Source: Sphingomonas brevis
GTDB taxonomy: Bacteria > Pseudomonadota > Alphaproteobacteria > Sphingomonadales > Sphingomonadaceae
DNA: 64,000 nucleotides
Direction of reading: 5' to 3'
Assembly (NCBI RefSeq): GCF_023516505.1
Contig: NZ_JAMGBB010000001.1
Location: 2,403,001 to 2,467,000, forward strand
Under the pieces are notes generated by a model. That model was not told where the DNA came from. It did not search any database and saw nothing but the letters and a program-made list of their open reading frames with translations. A program made the translations under genes and the position numbers. Every line of letters begins with the position of its first letter. Position 1 is the first letter of the stretch. Positions 17,988 through 27,798 of this stretch are shown here, piece after piece.

Positions 17988-19274
17988 TCAGTTGTTCAAC
18001 GGCGACCAGCTGGGGTCGGATCCGCCGACCGGGGTCGGCATCAAGCGAGCAGCTCCGCCGTCGACCGGTACGGCATAGAGCCGAGCCGCGCCGGCTCCCT
18101 GCGGCGTGCGATGGAACATCACGAACTGGCCATTGGGCGCCCAGCTGGGACCTTCGTCCTGCCACCCGTCGGTAAGAACCTTCTCGCCGCCTCCGCCAGC
18201 GTTCATCACCCCGATGCGGAACGGGCCCGCGATCTTGGTGAAGGCAATCAGATTGCCGGCCGGACTCCAGCTTGGCGAGGCATAGCGGCCGCCGCCGAAG
18301 CTGATCCGCCGCTGCCCACCGCCGTCGGCGCCCATCAGGTATAATTGCTGAGTACCGGAGCGGTCGCTTTCAAACACGATCTGACGGCCGTCGGGCGAAA
18401 AGCTGGGCGAAGTGTCGGCGCCGGGCGCGCTGGTCAGCCGGCGCGGCGAGCCGCCACTCGCTGAGACGATGTAGATGTCGGTGTTGCCATTTTCGGCCAT
18501 CGAGAAGGCCACGTCGCGGCCATCGGGAGAGAAGCGCGGGGCGAAGCTGATGTGATCCCCGGGGATCAGCAGCCGCTCCTGACCGCTCGCGACATCATAG
18601 AGCAGGACGCGAGGCTTCCGGCCGATGTAACTGACATAGACCAGCTTGTCGCCGCGCGGGCTGAAACGGGGGGTCACTACGGTGTTGCGGCCAATGGTCA
18701 GATAGCGGTGGTTGCTGCCGTCGCTGTCCATGATCGCGACGCGCTTTTGCCGGTTATTCTTGGGACCGGTCTCCGCGACATAGACGACGCGGGTGTCGAG
18801 ATAGGGCTGCTGCCCGGACAGGCGCGAATAAACGAGGTCGGCGCATTTGTGGGCGGCGCGGCGCCAGTCGGAGGCGGTGACAGCGAAACCCTGATTGGCC
18901 AGCATCCGGCCGGCGGTGACGTCGTGCAGATAGCAGGCGAGGGTGATGCGTCCGTCGGCGCGCGGCTCGATATAGCCCGAGACCAGCGCGGCGACTCCAG
19001 CGTTGCGCCAGTTCGGATAGGCCGGGCTGCTCGCCTCGTCGACGGAGTAGGATGGAAGGCCGCTCGGCCCCAACGGCGTGAACATGCCGGTCGAGCGGAG
19101 GTCGGACGCAATCACTTCCGCCACCTGTCGGCCGACCACATCGCCCGGCATGACCGGGACGGCGATCGCCGTGCTGGTGCGCACGCTGCCGCCGACCAGT
19201 TCCGGGGCCTGGTCCTCCTGCGCGACGGCGGAGCCGGCCAGGCCGGCGAACAGGACGGTAAGGATCAGACGCAT
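17988..19274 (-). CDS. tolB: Tol-Pal system protein TolB
   Basis: 428-residue periplasmic protein with a signal peptide ending GSAVAQ. An N-terminal alpha/beta domain is followed by a six-bladed propeller whose blades carry FSPxGxxLVY or FSPDGRxIxF repeats (for example FSPRGDKLVYVS and FSPDGRQIVFESD). It links Pal to TolA during division. The ATG at 19274 is preferred. A TTG at 19280 overlapping the tolA stop as TTGA is the alternative and would add two residues. Confidence 0.95.
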   Translation of the reverse strand: MRLILTVLFAGLAGSAVAQEDQAPELVGGSVRTSTAIAVPVMPGDVVGRQVAEVIASDLRSTGMFTPLGPSGLPSYSVDEASSPAYPNWRNAGVAALVSGYIEPRADGRITLACYLHDVTAGRMLANQGFAVTASDWRRAAHKCADLVYSRLSGQQPYLDTRVVYVAETGPKNNRQKRVAIMDSDGSNHRYLTIGRNTVVTPRFSPRGDKLVYVSYIGRKPRVLLYDVASGQERLLIPGDHISFAPRFSPDGRDVAFSMAENGNTDIYIVSASGGSPRRLTSAPGADTSPSFSPDGRQIVFESDRSGTQQLYLMGADGGGQRRISFGGGRYASPSWSPAGNLIAFTKIAGPFRIGVMNAGGGGEKVLTDGWQDEGPSWAPNGQFVMFHRTPQGAGAARLYAVPVDGGAARLMPTPVGGSDPSWSPLNN

Positions 19275-19276
19275 GG

Positions 19277-20023
19277 TCAATTTACCCTGTAGGTGAAGGT
19301 GAAGTCATTCCAGCCGCCGGTGGGCGTGTCATAAAGCTCGGCCGGAAGGCGAAGGGGGCTGCAATCGGCAAAGATGCGGCGGACCTGGTCCTCCAGCAGC
19401 TCGCCATATTTGGCACGGTCGTCGGGATCGCCGGAAGTCCGGAGCACAACTGGGGGGCGGATCAGGCGGCCGTTCCGGGCAAGCTTGAGATTGACGGTCA
19501 ACCGGACCTGGCTGGCGCCTTCGCCGATGAATGGCTGGCGGTCGGCGCAAGGTTGGACCTGGCGGAGGATCGCCTGACCGATGCTCATGCGCGCGGTCGC
19601 ATTAAAGGTCGGAGCCGCCGGTTTCGAGGGGCCGGCCCGGGGTGCGAGGTCGTCGTCCTCTATGCCTTTGAGGAAGTCGGAGCCGATGCGCGAAGCGCGG
19701 GGCGCGGGCTTGGCCGGGCGAACCGGTTGGGGCTTGGCTGGGGCAGGGACGATGCTTGGCTGTGGTTTGGGCTGGATTGCCGGGGCGGGCTCAATTGGTT
19801 CGGCCTCTCCAATCTCGGGGGCCTGGCTCGGCGGCGGCGGGACGGCGATCGCCTGCGGGGCTGCGGCGGTTTCGCCGATGTCCTCGACGAACTCGACGTC
19901 CATGGCTGGCGATTCGGGGACGCTGGCGACGTGGGCAAGGCTCAGCGACAGTGCGCCGATCAGGGCGACGTGAAACAACAGGGCCGCGCCCGTTCCGGTC
20001 CATTCCGCGCGGTCGAGCTTCAT
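19277..20023 (-). CDS. tolA: Cell envelope integrity protein TolA
   Basis: 248 residues. One N-terminal transmembrane helix (about 10-32) is followed by a proline/alanine-rich periplasmic stretch (about 50-120) and a TonB/TolA-like C-terminal domain (RMSIGQAILRQVQPCADRQ ... FTYRVN). It is energised by TolQR and reaches to TolB and Pal. It is shorter than E. coli TolA because the long helical domain II is replaced by the Pro-rich linker, as usual in this class. 4-nt overlap with tolR. Confidence 0.9.
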   Translation of the reverse strand: MKLDRAEWTGTGAALLFHVALIGALSLSLAHVASVPESPAMDVEFVEDIGETAAAPQAIAVPPPPSQAPEIGEAEPIEPAPAIQPKPQPSIVPAPAKPQPVRPAKPAPRASRIGSDFLKGIEDDDLAPRAGPSKPAAPTFNATARMSIGQAILRQVQPCADRQPFIGEGASQVRLTVNLKLARNGRLIRPPVVLRTSGDPDDRAKYGELLEDQVRRIFADCSPLRLPAELYDTPTGGWNDFTFTYRVN

Positions 20024-20463
20024 GGCCGCTGTTCCGGCCCGACCGAAACCAGCGCGACCCGGTTGAGGCCGGCACGGTTTAGCTCACCCATCACGCGCAT
20101 CACCCGGCCGTAATCCAGCGTGCGGTCGGCGCGAAGATAGATGCGGCGGCCTTCGGGCGGCTGCGGCTGGGCGGCGATATTGGCCAGCGCCCGGGGCAGT
20201 TCGGCATCGGCTACGGCCAAGTCGTCGATGGTAATCCGGCCGCCTGCGTCCATCGCAATCTGGACCGGCTTGGCCTGTTGGTCGAGCGCTCCGGCCCGGC
20301 TTTCGGGAAGGTCGATCGGAACGCCGGCAACCAGCAGCGGCGCGGTGACCATGAAGATGATCAGCAGAACCAGCATGACGTCGACCAGCGGGGTGACGTT
20401 GATCTCCGACATCGGCGCTCGGCGGCGACTGTGGCGGGACGAGGAAGGGAGGTTGGCGCCCAT
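20020..20463 (-). CDS. tolR: Biopolymer transporter ExbD/TolR family protein
   Basis: 147 residues with one transmembrane helix (about 24-46). INVTPLVDVMLVLLIIFM carries the aspartate essential for proton-driven motion. The C-terminal periplasmic domain has YLRADRTLDYGRVMRVMGEL. It works with TolQ as the proton-powered motor of the Tol-Pal system. ATGA overlaps with both neighbours show tight coupling. Confidence 0.95.
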   Translation of the reverse strand: MGANLPSSSRHSRRRAPMSEINVTPLVDVMLVLLIIFMVTAPLLVAGVPIDLPESRAGALDQQAKPVQIAMDAGGRITIDDLAVADAELPRALANIAAQPQPPEGRRIYLRADRTLDYGRVMRVMGELNRAGLNRVALVSVGPEQRP

Positions 20464-21164
20464 CAGTGACCCGAGGCGATCTCCACTTCGAGCTCGCGGC
20501 TCAAGGTGGCGTGGAACCGGTCGGCGAAGCGGCCGAGCCGCGCCTCAAGCCGGTCGAGGCCGTGCGTCAGCCGATTATAGGCGATGACCGCTGGAATTGC
20601 CGCGAACAGGCCGATTGCGGTCGCGAACAATGCTTCGGCGATGCCCGGCGCGACCACCGCCAGCGAGGTGTTGTTGGCGCCGGCGATTGCGGTGAAGCTA
20701 CGCATGATGCCCCACACCGTGCCGAACAGGCCGACAAAGGGCGCGACGGACCCTACCGTAGCGAGGATGTTGAGCCGGTCGCTGAGGCGATCCAGCTCCG
20801 ACGCGACCGCGGCATTCATCCGGCTCGCGAGGCGTTCGCGCGTGCCAGCTCGGTCGACCTGCGCGGTCTTGGTCGAGCGGCGCCACTCGTCCATCGCCGC
20901 CGACATGACCGCGGCAATCGGCAACCGGTCGTTGCCGCGGCTGTTGTGAAACGCGTCGATGTCGCTGGTCGCCCAGAAGTCGCGTTCGAACCGCTCGGTC
21001 TGGCGATTGATGCTCTTGAGGCGGATCGAATGGGTGAAGATGATCGCCCATGTCCAGATGCTGGCCAACAACAGGCCGAGCATCACGATTTTGACGACCA
21101 CGTCCGCCTGCAAAAACAGGTTCAATGGGCTCATCAGGTCTGCGGCTGCTTGCACGTCAGGCAT
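20463..21164 (-). CDS. tolQ: Tol-Pal motor protein TolQ
   Basis: 233-residue inner-membrane protein of the MotA/TolQ/ExbB family with three transmembrane helices (about 14-35, 128-150 and 165-185). The later helices contain VGSVAPFVGLFGTVWGIM and GIAEALFATAIGLFAAIPA. The ATG at 21164 overlaps the ybgC stop as TAATG. A longer start 12 codons upstream would lie inside ybgC and is less likely. Confidence 0.95.
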   Translation of the reverse strand: MPDVQAAADLMSPLNLFLQADVVVKIVMLGLLLASIWTWAIIFTHSIRLKSINRQTERFERDFWATSDIDAFHNSRGNDRLPIAAVMSAAMDEWRRSTKTAQVDRAGTRERLASRMNAAVASELDRLSDRLNILATVGSVAPFVGLFGTVWGIMRSFTAIAGANNTSLAVVAPGIAEALFATAIGLFAAIPAVIAYNRLTHGLDRLEARLGRFADRFHATLSRELEVEIASGH

Positions 21165-21616
21165 TATTTCTCGCTGATTTGCTTGAATTGCTCGACCCAT
21201 GCGCGGGGCTGCCGCTTGGGCCGGTTGTTCGGGTCGAGAAAGGCAGCGGTGACGTTAGCATCCGCCAATGTTTCAGTTCCCCGCATGACTCGTTGATGAA
21301 TGGTGACGCTCGCTGCCCGCACCTGCTGGACGGTCGATACAACCAGCAAATCGTCGCCGAGTTGCGCCGGTTTGAGGTAACGGATGCCGACTTCGGCGAC
21401 GGCATAGACGCCTTCGCCGGCGGTCTTGGCCGCTTGCTGGTCGATGCCGACCGCCCGAAGCATGTCGGAGCGCGCACGTTCCATGAACTTCAGATAATTG
21501 GCGTAATAGACGATCCCGGCGGTGTCGGTGTCCTCGAAATAGACCGTCAGCGCGAAGCGGTGCTGATCGCCGACGAACCCGCCGCGATATGGTTGGTCAA
21601 AGGGGGATGAATCCAT
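21164..21616 (-). CDS. ybgC: Tol-Pal system-associated acyl-CoA thioesterase
   Basis: 150-residue hot-dog thioesterase. YFEDTDTAGIVYYANYL contains the catalytic aspartate (D-T-D-x-x-G). It is the first gene of the tol-pal operon, the standard place for ybgC, and probably hydrolyses short acyl-CoA or acyl-ACP. The gap of 60 nt to the upstream DUF3089 gene may hold a secondary promoter, but nothing convincing was seen. Confidence 0.94.
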   Translation of the reverse strand: MDSSPFDQPYRGGFVGDQHRFALTVYFEDTDTAGIVYYANYLKFMERARSDMLRAVGIDQQAAKTAGEGVYAVAEVGIRYLKPAQLGDDLLVVSTVQQVRAASVTIHQRVMRGTETLADANVTAAFLDPNNRPKRQPRAWVEQFKQISEK

Positions 21617-21676
21617 CGTTTCCGCATTAACCAGCCCCGGACTCGGCCCGCAACCCTTGGAGGGCGAAAAGTGGCC

Positions 21677-22816
21677 CTAACGGGGCTGGCCGCTGGCCGA
21701 CTTGGCACCGTTCAGCGCTTCGACCTCGCGAATGAGGTCGCCCATCGGCGCGTTCATGTCGGCCAGATGCATGCCCCAGCCTGGAATGAAGAAACCGAGC
21801 ACTCCGACCTCGCCGCCGATCCGGTCGGTGCGCTTGTCGGTGGGGTCGGCGTTGGTGCGGATCGAAAGATAGCCGCGCGGGCCTTCGTTGACGCACCTGG
21901 CCGACACCAGTCCTTCGGTGCGAAGGAAGGGGGAGGGCGGGGAGCCTTCGGCAGACCATTCGATTGGGCCGCCCGGAACCGGCTGCTTGCTGAACGCGTA
22001 CCAATAGCTGTCGAGCGGCATCCAGCCCGTTGCGCCGGGCTCTGCCGGGTTGGTGCAGGCGACGGTCATGCCGGGAAGTTCGGCATAGCCGAATATGGCG
22101 CCCGGCGGCGGAGCATTCTTCTCGCGGTAGCTGGTCCAGGTCATGACGCAGCCGGTCTGGCCGGGCCGCGAGCAAAGCGGCGTGGACTTGAAGGTGCCCC
22201 CGACCAGCTTCCCCTGCGGAACAAGCACATTGAAGCCGGGGATGAGCGCCAGCTTCATCTGGCCGGCGATCGGCTTGCCTTCAATTTCCTGCGCGATCAG
22301 CGTCTGCAGCATCCAGCTGCCCTGGCTATGGCCGACCAGCACGAACGGCCGCCCCTTGTTGTACTTTGCAAGATATTCCCGCCAGGCGGCGCGAACGTCG
22401 CCATAGGCGGTTGCGAACGGGCCCTTATAGTCGGCGCCGGCGGCGACGGCGGTGATCAGTCCGACCGTCATCGACCGGTAAATCGGAGCGAAGGTGCGGC
22501 AGGTCCCGGCAAATCGGGCGAACTGCACCTCGACCGCGACCCGTTCCTCATCAGGCACAAGGTCGCTGTTGACGCCCTTGTCGCGGCTGACCGTCGGATA
22601 GACGTAGAAACAGTCGACTCCGGCATTCTTGACCACTGGCGACTGCCCCGTCGAACCATAGCCGTTGGGATTCAGCGCCGTCGTCCGGAGCGGGGTCGAG
22701 CAAATGTCGGTTCGACCGGGCAGGCACAGCCAGTTCGATCCGCTCGAATAGTCGGGCAAGGCCGGGGCGGTGCCGGCCTGGGCGGCGGCGAGCAGGACGG
22801 CGGCAACCAACATCAT
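21677..22816 (-). CDS. Secreted DUF3089 alpha/beta-hydrolase
   Basis: 379 residues with a signal peptide ([15 protein letters not shown]). DUF3089 landmarks are [26 protein letters not shown] and the nucleophile elbow GHSQGSWML (serine). Cysteines at several sites suggest disulfides in the periplasm. Family members are lipase-like; the substrate is unknown. It is inserted between ruvB (4-nt overlap) and ybgC, so it is transcribed within the ruvB-tol-pal run. Confidence 0.88.
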   Translation of the reverse strand: MMLVAAVLLAAAQAGTAPALPDYSSGSNWLCLPGRTDICSTPLRTTALNPNGYGSTGQSPVVKNAGVDCFYVYPTVSRDKGVNSDLVPDEERVAVEVQFARFAGTCRTFAPIYRSMTVGLITAVAAGADYKGPFATAYGDVRAAWREYLAKYNKGRPFVLVGHSQGSWMLQTLIAQEIEGKPIAGQMKLALIPGFNVLVPQGKLVGGTFKSTPLCSRPGQTGCVMTWTSYREKNAPPPGAIFGYAELPGMTVACTNPAEPGATGWMPLDSYWYAFSKQPVPGGPIEWSAEGSPPSPFLRTEGLVSARCVNEGPRGYLSIRTNADPTDKRTDRIGGEVGVLGFFIPGWGMHLADMNAPMGDLIREVEALNGAKSASGQPR

Positions 22817-23850
22817 TTGTCTCCCTGGTCGAACAATCCCGTCTGCGCTCCCTGCGGCGGTGTCAGGCCCAAATGGGTCCAGCCGCGCCCGTTGAGGCAG
22901 CGACCTCGTGCCGTGCGGGCGATGAGGCCCAGCTGAATGAGATAGGGCTCGATCACTTCCTCAAGCGTGTCGCGCGGCTCGCTGAGGCCGGCCGCCAGCG
23001 TCTCGATCCCGACCGGGCCGCCACCGTAAAGGTCGGCGATCATGGTGAGGTAACGCCGATCCATCGCATCGAGCCCGAGCCGATCGATCTCCAGCCGGGT
23101 CAGGGCGCGGTCGGCAACTTCGGCGTCTATCGCCGGGGAGCCGGCGGCATGGGCAAAATCGCGGACGCGCCGCAGCAAGCGGCCGGCAATGCGCGGCGTG
23201 CCACGGCTTCGCCGGGCAATCTCATGCTCGCCTTCAGCGGTGGTCGGTGCGCCAAGCAGCCGGGCGGCGCGGCGGACGACCTGCTCCAGCTCCTCATTGG
23301 TGTAGAAGTTCAGCCGGACCGGGATCCCGAACCGGTCGCGCAGCGGAGTCGTCAGCAGCCCTTGGCGGGTCGTGGCCCCGATCAAGGTGAAGCGCGGCAG
23401 GTCGATCCGGACCGAACGGGCCGATGGCCCCTCGCCGATCATCAGGTCGAGCGCGCGATCCTCCATCGCCGGATAGAGAACTTCCTCGACCGCGGGATTG
23501 AGTCGGTGAATTTCGTCGATGAACAGGACATCGCCGTCCTCAAGATTAGTCAGCAATGCGGCAAGGTCGCCCGACTTTGCGATCACCGGGCCCGAGGTGG
23601 CGCGAAAGCCGACCCCCATTTCCCGTGCGACGATCCCGGCGAGCGTGGTCTTGCCGAGGCCCGGGGGGCCGTGAAACAGCACATGGTCGAGCGCTTCGCC
23701 GCGCGCCCTGGCGGCATGGACGAACACCCGGAGGTTTTCGCGCGCTGCCTGCTGGCCGATGAATTCGTCGAGGCTCTTGGGGCGCAGGGCGACATCCGCG
23801 TCCTCTGCGGTCCGCTCTGGCGTAGTGATGCGGGCGGGATCGGTGGCCAT
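22813..23850 (-). CDS. ruvB: Holliday junction branch migration helicase RuvB
   Basis: 345-residue AAA+ motor. Walker A is GPPGLGKTT, Walker B DEIHR, the arginine-finger region GATTRQGLL, and the winged helix ends [10 protein letters not shown]. The ATG at 23850 ([14 protein letters not shown]) gives the usual length. It drives branch migration with RuvA. In this genome ruvA is 3.1 kb upstream with unrelated genes between. It overlaps the DUF3089 gene by 4 nt. Confidence 0.97.
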   Translation of the reverse strand: MATDPARITTPERTAEDADVALRPKSLDEFIGQQAARENLRVFVHAARARGEALDHVLFHGPPGLGKTTLAGIVAREMGVGFRATSGPVIAKSGDLAALLTNLEDGDVLFIDEIHRLNPAVEEVLYPAMEDRALDLMIGEGPSARSVRIDLPRFTLIGATTRQGLLTTPLRDRFGIPVRLNFYTNEELEQVVRRAARLLGAPTTAEGEHEIARRSRGTPRIAGRLLRRVRDFAHAAGSPAIDAEVADRALTRLEIDRLGLDAMDRRYLTMIADLYGGGPVGIETLAAGLSEPRDTLEEVIEPYLIQLGLIARTARGRCLNGRGWTHLGLTPPQGAQTGLFDQGDK

Positions 23851-23922
23851 GCGCGAACCTTGTGACAAGTTGCATCGGCCCGCGCAATTGGTCACGCTGC
23901 GCCGCGAACAGGGAGGTGGGGC

Positions 23923-25044
23923 ATGTTGATCGACCGGCGAACGATGTTGGCGGGGAGCGCGGCACTGGCGGCCGCGCCCGCCATGGGCAAGCCGCAGCCA
24001 TCCAGGGCGGGGTGGTACGACCAGGCAATCGTGATCGATGCGCTGGGCGGCGTGGGTGATCCCTATGGCCCGGAGGAGCAGTTGCGGCTCAGCGACCGGG
24101 CATGGAGCGAGATGGTCGCAACCGGCGTCACGCTGCTCCGCGACACGGTGTTCCCGGTCGGCAACGGTGCCGACAATTGGGCGGACTATCAGAAGGATGT
24201 CGCGGCCAAGAAGAATATCCTCAACGCCAATCCGGACCGCCTGGTGATGGTGAGGACCGCGGCCGACATCTTGAAGGCCAAGCGCGAAAAGAAGTTCGCC
24301 TGGCTGCTCGGCACTCAGGACACGTCGATGGTTGGGCCCGAACTCGACCGGCTGGCGCAGCTAAAGAAGGACGGGGTGATGACCGTCCAGCTGACCTACA
24401 ATAATCGCAACCTCAGCGGCGATGGCGCGCTGGAACCTGCCAATGCCGGCCTGTCGAAGCTCGGCCGGGCGACGATCGAGCGGATCGAGGCGGAAAAGCT
24501 GTTGCTCGACCTGAGTCATGGCGGCGCTCGAACCATGGCCGAGGCGACGGCGCAGGCCAAGCGGCCGCTGGTCATCAGCCATACCGGCGCAAAGGCGCTG
24601 ACCGACCATCCCCGCAATACCGACGATGCGACAATCAAGGCGGTCGCCGACAAGGGCGGGGTAGTCGGCGTTTATTTCATGCCGTTCCTGACGCTCGACA
24701 GTCATCCCAAAGGCGCGGACCTGCTGGCCCATGTCGAACATGTCGCCAACGTCGCCGGCGAAGATCATGTCGGCATTGGCACCGACAACGGCGTGCTTCC
24801 GACCACGCTCGACGAAGAGACCAAGCGGAAGTTGAAGGAATGGCAGGAACAGCGGATCAAGGCCGGCATCGCCGCCCCGGGAGAGGCGGTCGGGGTCTAT
24901 CCGCTGGTCGAGGATTACAATAGCGTCGACCGCTACCGCCGCTTCGCCGACGATCTTGCCAGGCGCGGCTGGAGCCAGGCGCGGCTGGAGAAGCTGATGG
25001 GAGGCAATTTCCTGCGGGTGTATCGGGAGGCGTGGGGCGGCTAA
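23923..25044 (+). CDS. M19 dipeptidase-like protein, Tat-type signal, missing zinc ligands
   Basis: 373 residues. The N-terminus [15 protein letters not shown] looks like a twin-arginine signal. The M19 fold is visible: LDLSHGG and ISHTGAKAL keep two ligand histidines, and GIGTDNG matches the last strand. The DGHND motif is replaced by DALGG (39-43), and the metal glutamate position reads GTQDTS (Q132). So three of the five ligands of classical M19 enzymes are absent. It may be a non-catalytic or differently metallated relative. It lies on the plus strand between ruvB and ruvA, and its stop overlaps the convergent lipoprotein stop. Confidence 0.82.
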   Translation: MLIDRRTMLAGSAALAAAPAMGKPQPSRAGWYDQAIVIDALGGVGDPYGPEEQLRLSDRAWSEMVATGVTLLRDTVFPVGNGADNWADYQKDVAAKKNILNANPDRLVMVRTAADILKAKREKKFAWLLGTQDTSMVGPELDRLAQLKKDGVMTVQLTYNNRNLSGDGALEPANAGLSKLGRATIERIEAEKLLLDLSHGGARTMAEATAQAKRPLVISHTGAKALTDHPRNTDDATIKAVADKGGVVGVYFMPFLTLDSHPKGADLLAHVEHVANVAGEDHVGIGTDNGVLPTTLDEETKRKLKEWQEQRIKAGIAAPGEAVGVYPLVEDYNSVDRYRRFADDLARRGWSQARLEKLMGGNFLRVYREAWGG

Positions 25045-25451
25045 CCGGTGATCAGAACATTGGAATAGACGTGCCAACCAACCAACACGGCTTTCCCGCC
25101 CTCAACGCGGAAAACAAATTCCTCGGTACCAGGCCCGCGTTCGAATTGCACCTCGCGGTTCAACGTCACAAGGTGGCCTCCAGTACCGACATTGATGTTC
25201 CAGGCAGTGGTCTTGCCAGATTTGTAGGGGCCCAACTTGGTGCGCATCACGGTCAATAATTTGACGAATTCGTCGCGAGTGATTGAGCTTTTCATTTCCG
25301 GTGCCGACGTATCGTAGATTTGCGCAATTTTGCCGGCATCCACATCCCGGTGAAAATTGGCGACGCCAACCTCCGCCGTCTTGGTGTCCGCTCCCGCAGA
25401 GCACGCCGTGAGCGCTAGCGCTCCGACGATCGATAAAAGCCGCCGTGACAT
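25041..25451 (-). CDS. Small lipoprotein with DUF4019-like domain
   Basis: 136 residues. MSRRLLSIVGALALTAC gives a lipoprotein signal with C17. The mature part (FHRDVDAGKIAQIYDTSA ... SSITRDEFVKLLTVMRTKLGP ... REVQFERGPGTEEFVFRVE) resembles DUF4019/DUF3887 proteins of the NTF2-like type, which often assess envelope state. The ATG at 25451 follows GGGGGGAAAT, a strong ribosome site. Function unknown. It is 17 nt downstream of the first GFA gene. Confidence 0.75.
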   Translation of the reverse strand: MSRRLLSIVGALALTACSAGADTKTAEVGVANFHRDVDAGKIAQIYDTSAPEMKSSITRDEFVKLLTVMRTKLGPYKSGKTTAWNINVGTGGHLVTLNREVQFERGPGTEEFVFRVEGGKAVLVGWHVYSNVLITG

Positions 25452-25468
25452 ATTTCCCCCCGACCGAA

Positions 25469-25867
25469 TTAGTCCCTGTGTTCGATATTCTCGCCGACCA
25501 GTTGCACCCAGGGGTGCTTGCGGCGTTCCCACACCGAATAGTCGATGCAGTCGAAATAGGGGTCTTCGAGCGCCCCGAGCGGCAGCGCCACCAGCTCCGG
25601 AAAATTGCCGCCGCCGTAATGGACCGTCGAGCCGCAGTTCGGGCAGAAATGATAGGTGGTTTGCTGACCGCTGTCGGCGGTGCGGACCCACCGCCGGGAC
25701 TCGCCTTCGAACGTGACGCGCTCCGCCTCCCACCTAGCCTGGGCGGAAAAGGCGCTGCCCGTGCGCTTCTGGCAGGCAAGGCAATGGCAGATGGAGACCC
25801 GCACCGGATCGCCCTGGGCCGTGGCCCGCAACTGGCCGCAGCGGCAGGAGGCCGTGTTGGCGGTCAA
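25469..25867 (-). CDS. GFA-family zinc protein, downstream copy
   Basis: 132 residues with the GFA/CENP-V fold. Zinc ligands are SCRCGQL, CHCLACQK and FCPNCG. The likely start is TTG 25867, which overlaps the stop of the preceding GFA gene as TTGA with GGAG 6 nt upstream. The segments CRCGQL-AT and CHC--CQKR-GSAF-AQARW are shared with that gene, so the pair is a tandem duplication. The family was named after a glutathione-formaldehyde enzyme, but most members have no known activity. Confidence 0.88.
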   Translation of the reverse strand: MTANTASCRCGQLRATAQGDPVRVSICHCLACQKRTGSAFSAQARWEAERVTFEGESRRWVRTADSGQQTTYHFCPNCGSTVHYGGGNFPELVALPLGALEDPYFDCIDYSVWERRKHPWVQLVGENIEHRD

Positions 25868-26262
25868 TCGTGCTCCACGCCGTCGCCCACTATCTCGACC
25901 CAGCCGTGTTTGCGGCTTTCGTAAATCGAATAGTTCGGCGTCAGGAAATAGGGGTCGTCGAAGGCGCCGAGCGGAATGGCGATCTGCCCGTCGACCCTGT
26001 CGTTGTTGTCGTAATAGACGTCGGAGCCGCACTCCGGACAAAAATAGAATCTGGCCGCTTTGCCGCTGTCGCCGACCAGTTCGAAGGAGCTTGAGCGGCC
26101 TTCGAGCGTAACCTGCTCGGCCGGCCAGCGAGCCTGGGCGGCGAAGGCGCTTCCGCTGCGTTTCTGGCAATTGAGGCAATGGCAGACCGACATGCGGACG
26201 GGATCGCCAGCGACAGTGGCTTTGAGCTGCCCGCAGCGGCAGGAGGCGGAATGGATGGTCAC
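25864..26262 (-). CDS. GFA-family zinc protein, upstream copy
   Basis: 132 residues, paralogue of the next gene downstream. Zinc motifs are SCRCGQLKA, CHCLNCQKRSG and CPECGSDVYY. It starts at ATG 26262 ([13 protein letters not shown]), overlapping the ParA stop by 4 nt, so ruvA-parA-GFA-GFA form one translationally coupled string. Both copies keep every zinc cysteine, so neither looks decayed. Confidence 0.9.
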   Translation of the reverse strand: MTIHSASCRCGQLKATVAGDPVRMSVCHCLNCQKRSGSAFAAQARWPAEQVTLEGRSSSFELVGDSGKAARFYFCPECGSDVYYDNNDRVDGQIAIPLGAFDDPYFLTPNYSIYESRKHGWVEIVGDGVEHD

Positions 26263-26987
26263 TTCGCCAGCGCTTTCTCGATCCGCCGCCAGACGTCGGC
26301 AACCGCTTCGACCGCCAGATTGGACCGTGGAAACAGCTCGCCGACCGGCGCGCGCTCCTCACTCATCCGTTCATAGGCGCTGGCCATCGGGATCACCGGC
26401 CAGCCCTTCTGCGCAATCAATGCGTTGCGGTGCAGCGCGCGGCGCCTGTCGACCATCGAAAAGACCGGGGCCAGCACCACCTTGGGCCCTTTCTTCTGGG
26501 CGACGTGCGCCTTGATCTCGTCGAGTGCGCGCCGCGACAGGGCGGCGGGGATTACCGGCACCACCGCCAGGTCCGACGCGCGCAATATCTGGTCGGCCGT
26601 GTCGGTCATGCCGGGCGGGCAGTCGATGATGATCCGGTCATAATCGCCAGTCAGGTTGCTGGCGACCTTGGCCAGCCGCTTGCGCTTGCCGAGGTCGTGG
26701 AAGGCATGATCGAGGTCGCGTAGCGACTGATCGGCCGGCAGCAGGTCAAGGCGCTCGATGGCGGTCGCGCGGATCAGCTTGGAGGGATCGGAATCGCGGA
26801 TGATGCTGCGTTCGGCCTTGTGGCCGCCGGGCGGATCCTGGCCGAGGATATAGGTGGCGGCGGCCTGGGCATCCAAGTCCCACAGCAAGGTGCGGCGCTT
26901 CGACAAAGTGGCGCTGGCCCAGGCGAGGTTGACGGCCAGCGTCGTCTTTCCGACCCCGCCCTTGGCGCTGTAGAGGGCGATGATCAT
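26259..26987 (-). CDS. Orphan ParA-family ATPase
   Basis: 242 residues. The deviant Walker A is [16 protein letters not shown] (8-23), with [10 protein letters not shown] and IIIDCPPGM for the switch regions. No ParB-like gene or parS-like site is nearby, and ruvA is 4-nt coupled upstream. ParA-like ATPases without ParB often position protein complexes rather than DNA. Its cargo cannot be inferred here. It differs from MipZ at 15244 in the motif around the switch I region. Confidence 0.88.
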   Translation of the reverse strand: MIIALYSAKGGVGKTTLAVNLAWASATLSKRRTLLWDLDAQAAATYILGQDPPGGHKAERSIIRDSDPSKLIRATAIERLDLLPADQSLRDLDHAFHDLGKRKRLAKVASNLTGDYDRIIIDCPPGMTDTADQILRASDLAVVPVIPAALSRRALDEIKAHVAQKKGPKVVLAPVFSMVDRRRALHRNALIAQKGWPVIPMASAYERMSEERAPVGELFPRSNLAVEAVADVWRRIEKALAK

Positions 26988-27580
26988 TTGGCCGCCTTCC
27001 TCAGCGCGAGCCGGACGAGTGCGTCGAGGCTGGCTTCGGGACCCAGCTCGTCGTTGGCGGCAGCAACCGCGGCGTTGGCCTCGGCCGGCTTGAAGCCGAG
27101 GTTGGCGAGCGCCGACAGCGCGTCGGCGGCAACTCCGCCGCGCGGGGCAGGAGCGCCCGCGCTGCCGGCGAGAGCCGGGGCGCCAAGCTTGCCGGCCAGT
27201 TCGTTGACGATCCGCTGGGCGAGCTTGGGGCCGACCCCGTTGGCCCGCGCGACCATGGCCTTGTCGCCGTGCGAGACGGCAGTCGCAAGTTCAACCGGGT
27301 CGAGCACCGACAGGATCGCCAGTGCCACCCGACCGCCAACCCCCTGGACGCTGGTCAAGGCGCGAAATGTTTCGCGTTCGCCTGCCGAGCCGAATCCGAA
27401 CAAGGTCCAGCCATCTTCGCGGACCTGTAGCTCCGTCAGGATGACGACATCGCCCCCGGCGGGCCCAAGGGCATCCAGCGTGCGTCCGCTGGCCTGCACC
27501 TGGTAGCCGACGCCCTGAACGTCGATGATGGCGCCGTCGGCGCTGGTCTCGACAAGCTTTCCGGCGAGGCGGGCGATCAT
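26984..27580 (-). CDS. ruvA: Holliday junction DNA-binding protein RuvA
   Basis: 198 residues: OB-fold (1-63), helix-hairpin-helix region (about 70-140, [11 protein letters not shown] and [14 protein letters not shown]), and C-terminal domain III ([17 protein letters not shown]) that binds RuvB. It starts at ATG 27580. The 218-nt gap 27581-27798 upstream holds no gene apart from the AAGGAGG ribosome site of the divergent hydrolase. Confidence 0.97.
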   Translation of the reverse strand: MIARLAGKLVETSADGAIIDVQGVGYQVQASGRTLDALGPAGGDVVILTELQVREDGWTLFGFGSAGERETFRALTSVQGVGGRVALAILSVLDPVELATAVSHGDKAMVARANGVGPKLAQRIVNELAGKLGAPALAGSAGAPAPRGGVAADALSALANLGFKPAEANAAVAAANDELGPEASLDALVRLALRKAAK

Positions 27581-27798
27581 GGCCCAAACGTCTAGGCCAA
27601 TTCATCGCCGGCGCAAGCGAGTCACAAAAGCTGCGCATAGGCCAGCGCGGCGCGTAGCAAATCGTGATAAGCGAAAATTGCCGTTCGCCATTGCGACGAG
27701 TCGGACTCCTTTGGCCAGGGGCTGACGCAAAAGCGCAATGATAAGCGGCGAGACGGACTGGGGGCGGGGAATCACTCTGGAGCCAAGGAGGCTGCCCG

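Noticed and set aside
25469-26262. The two GFA genes as an assembly duplication
   Set aside because: Their DNA and protein sequences differ widely outside the zinc motifs, so they are true paralogues.
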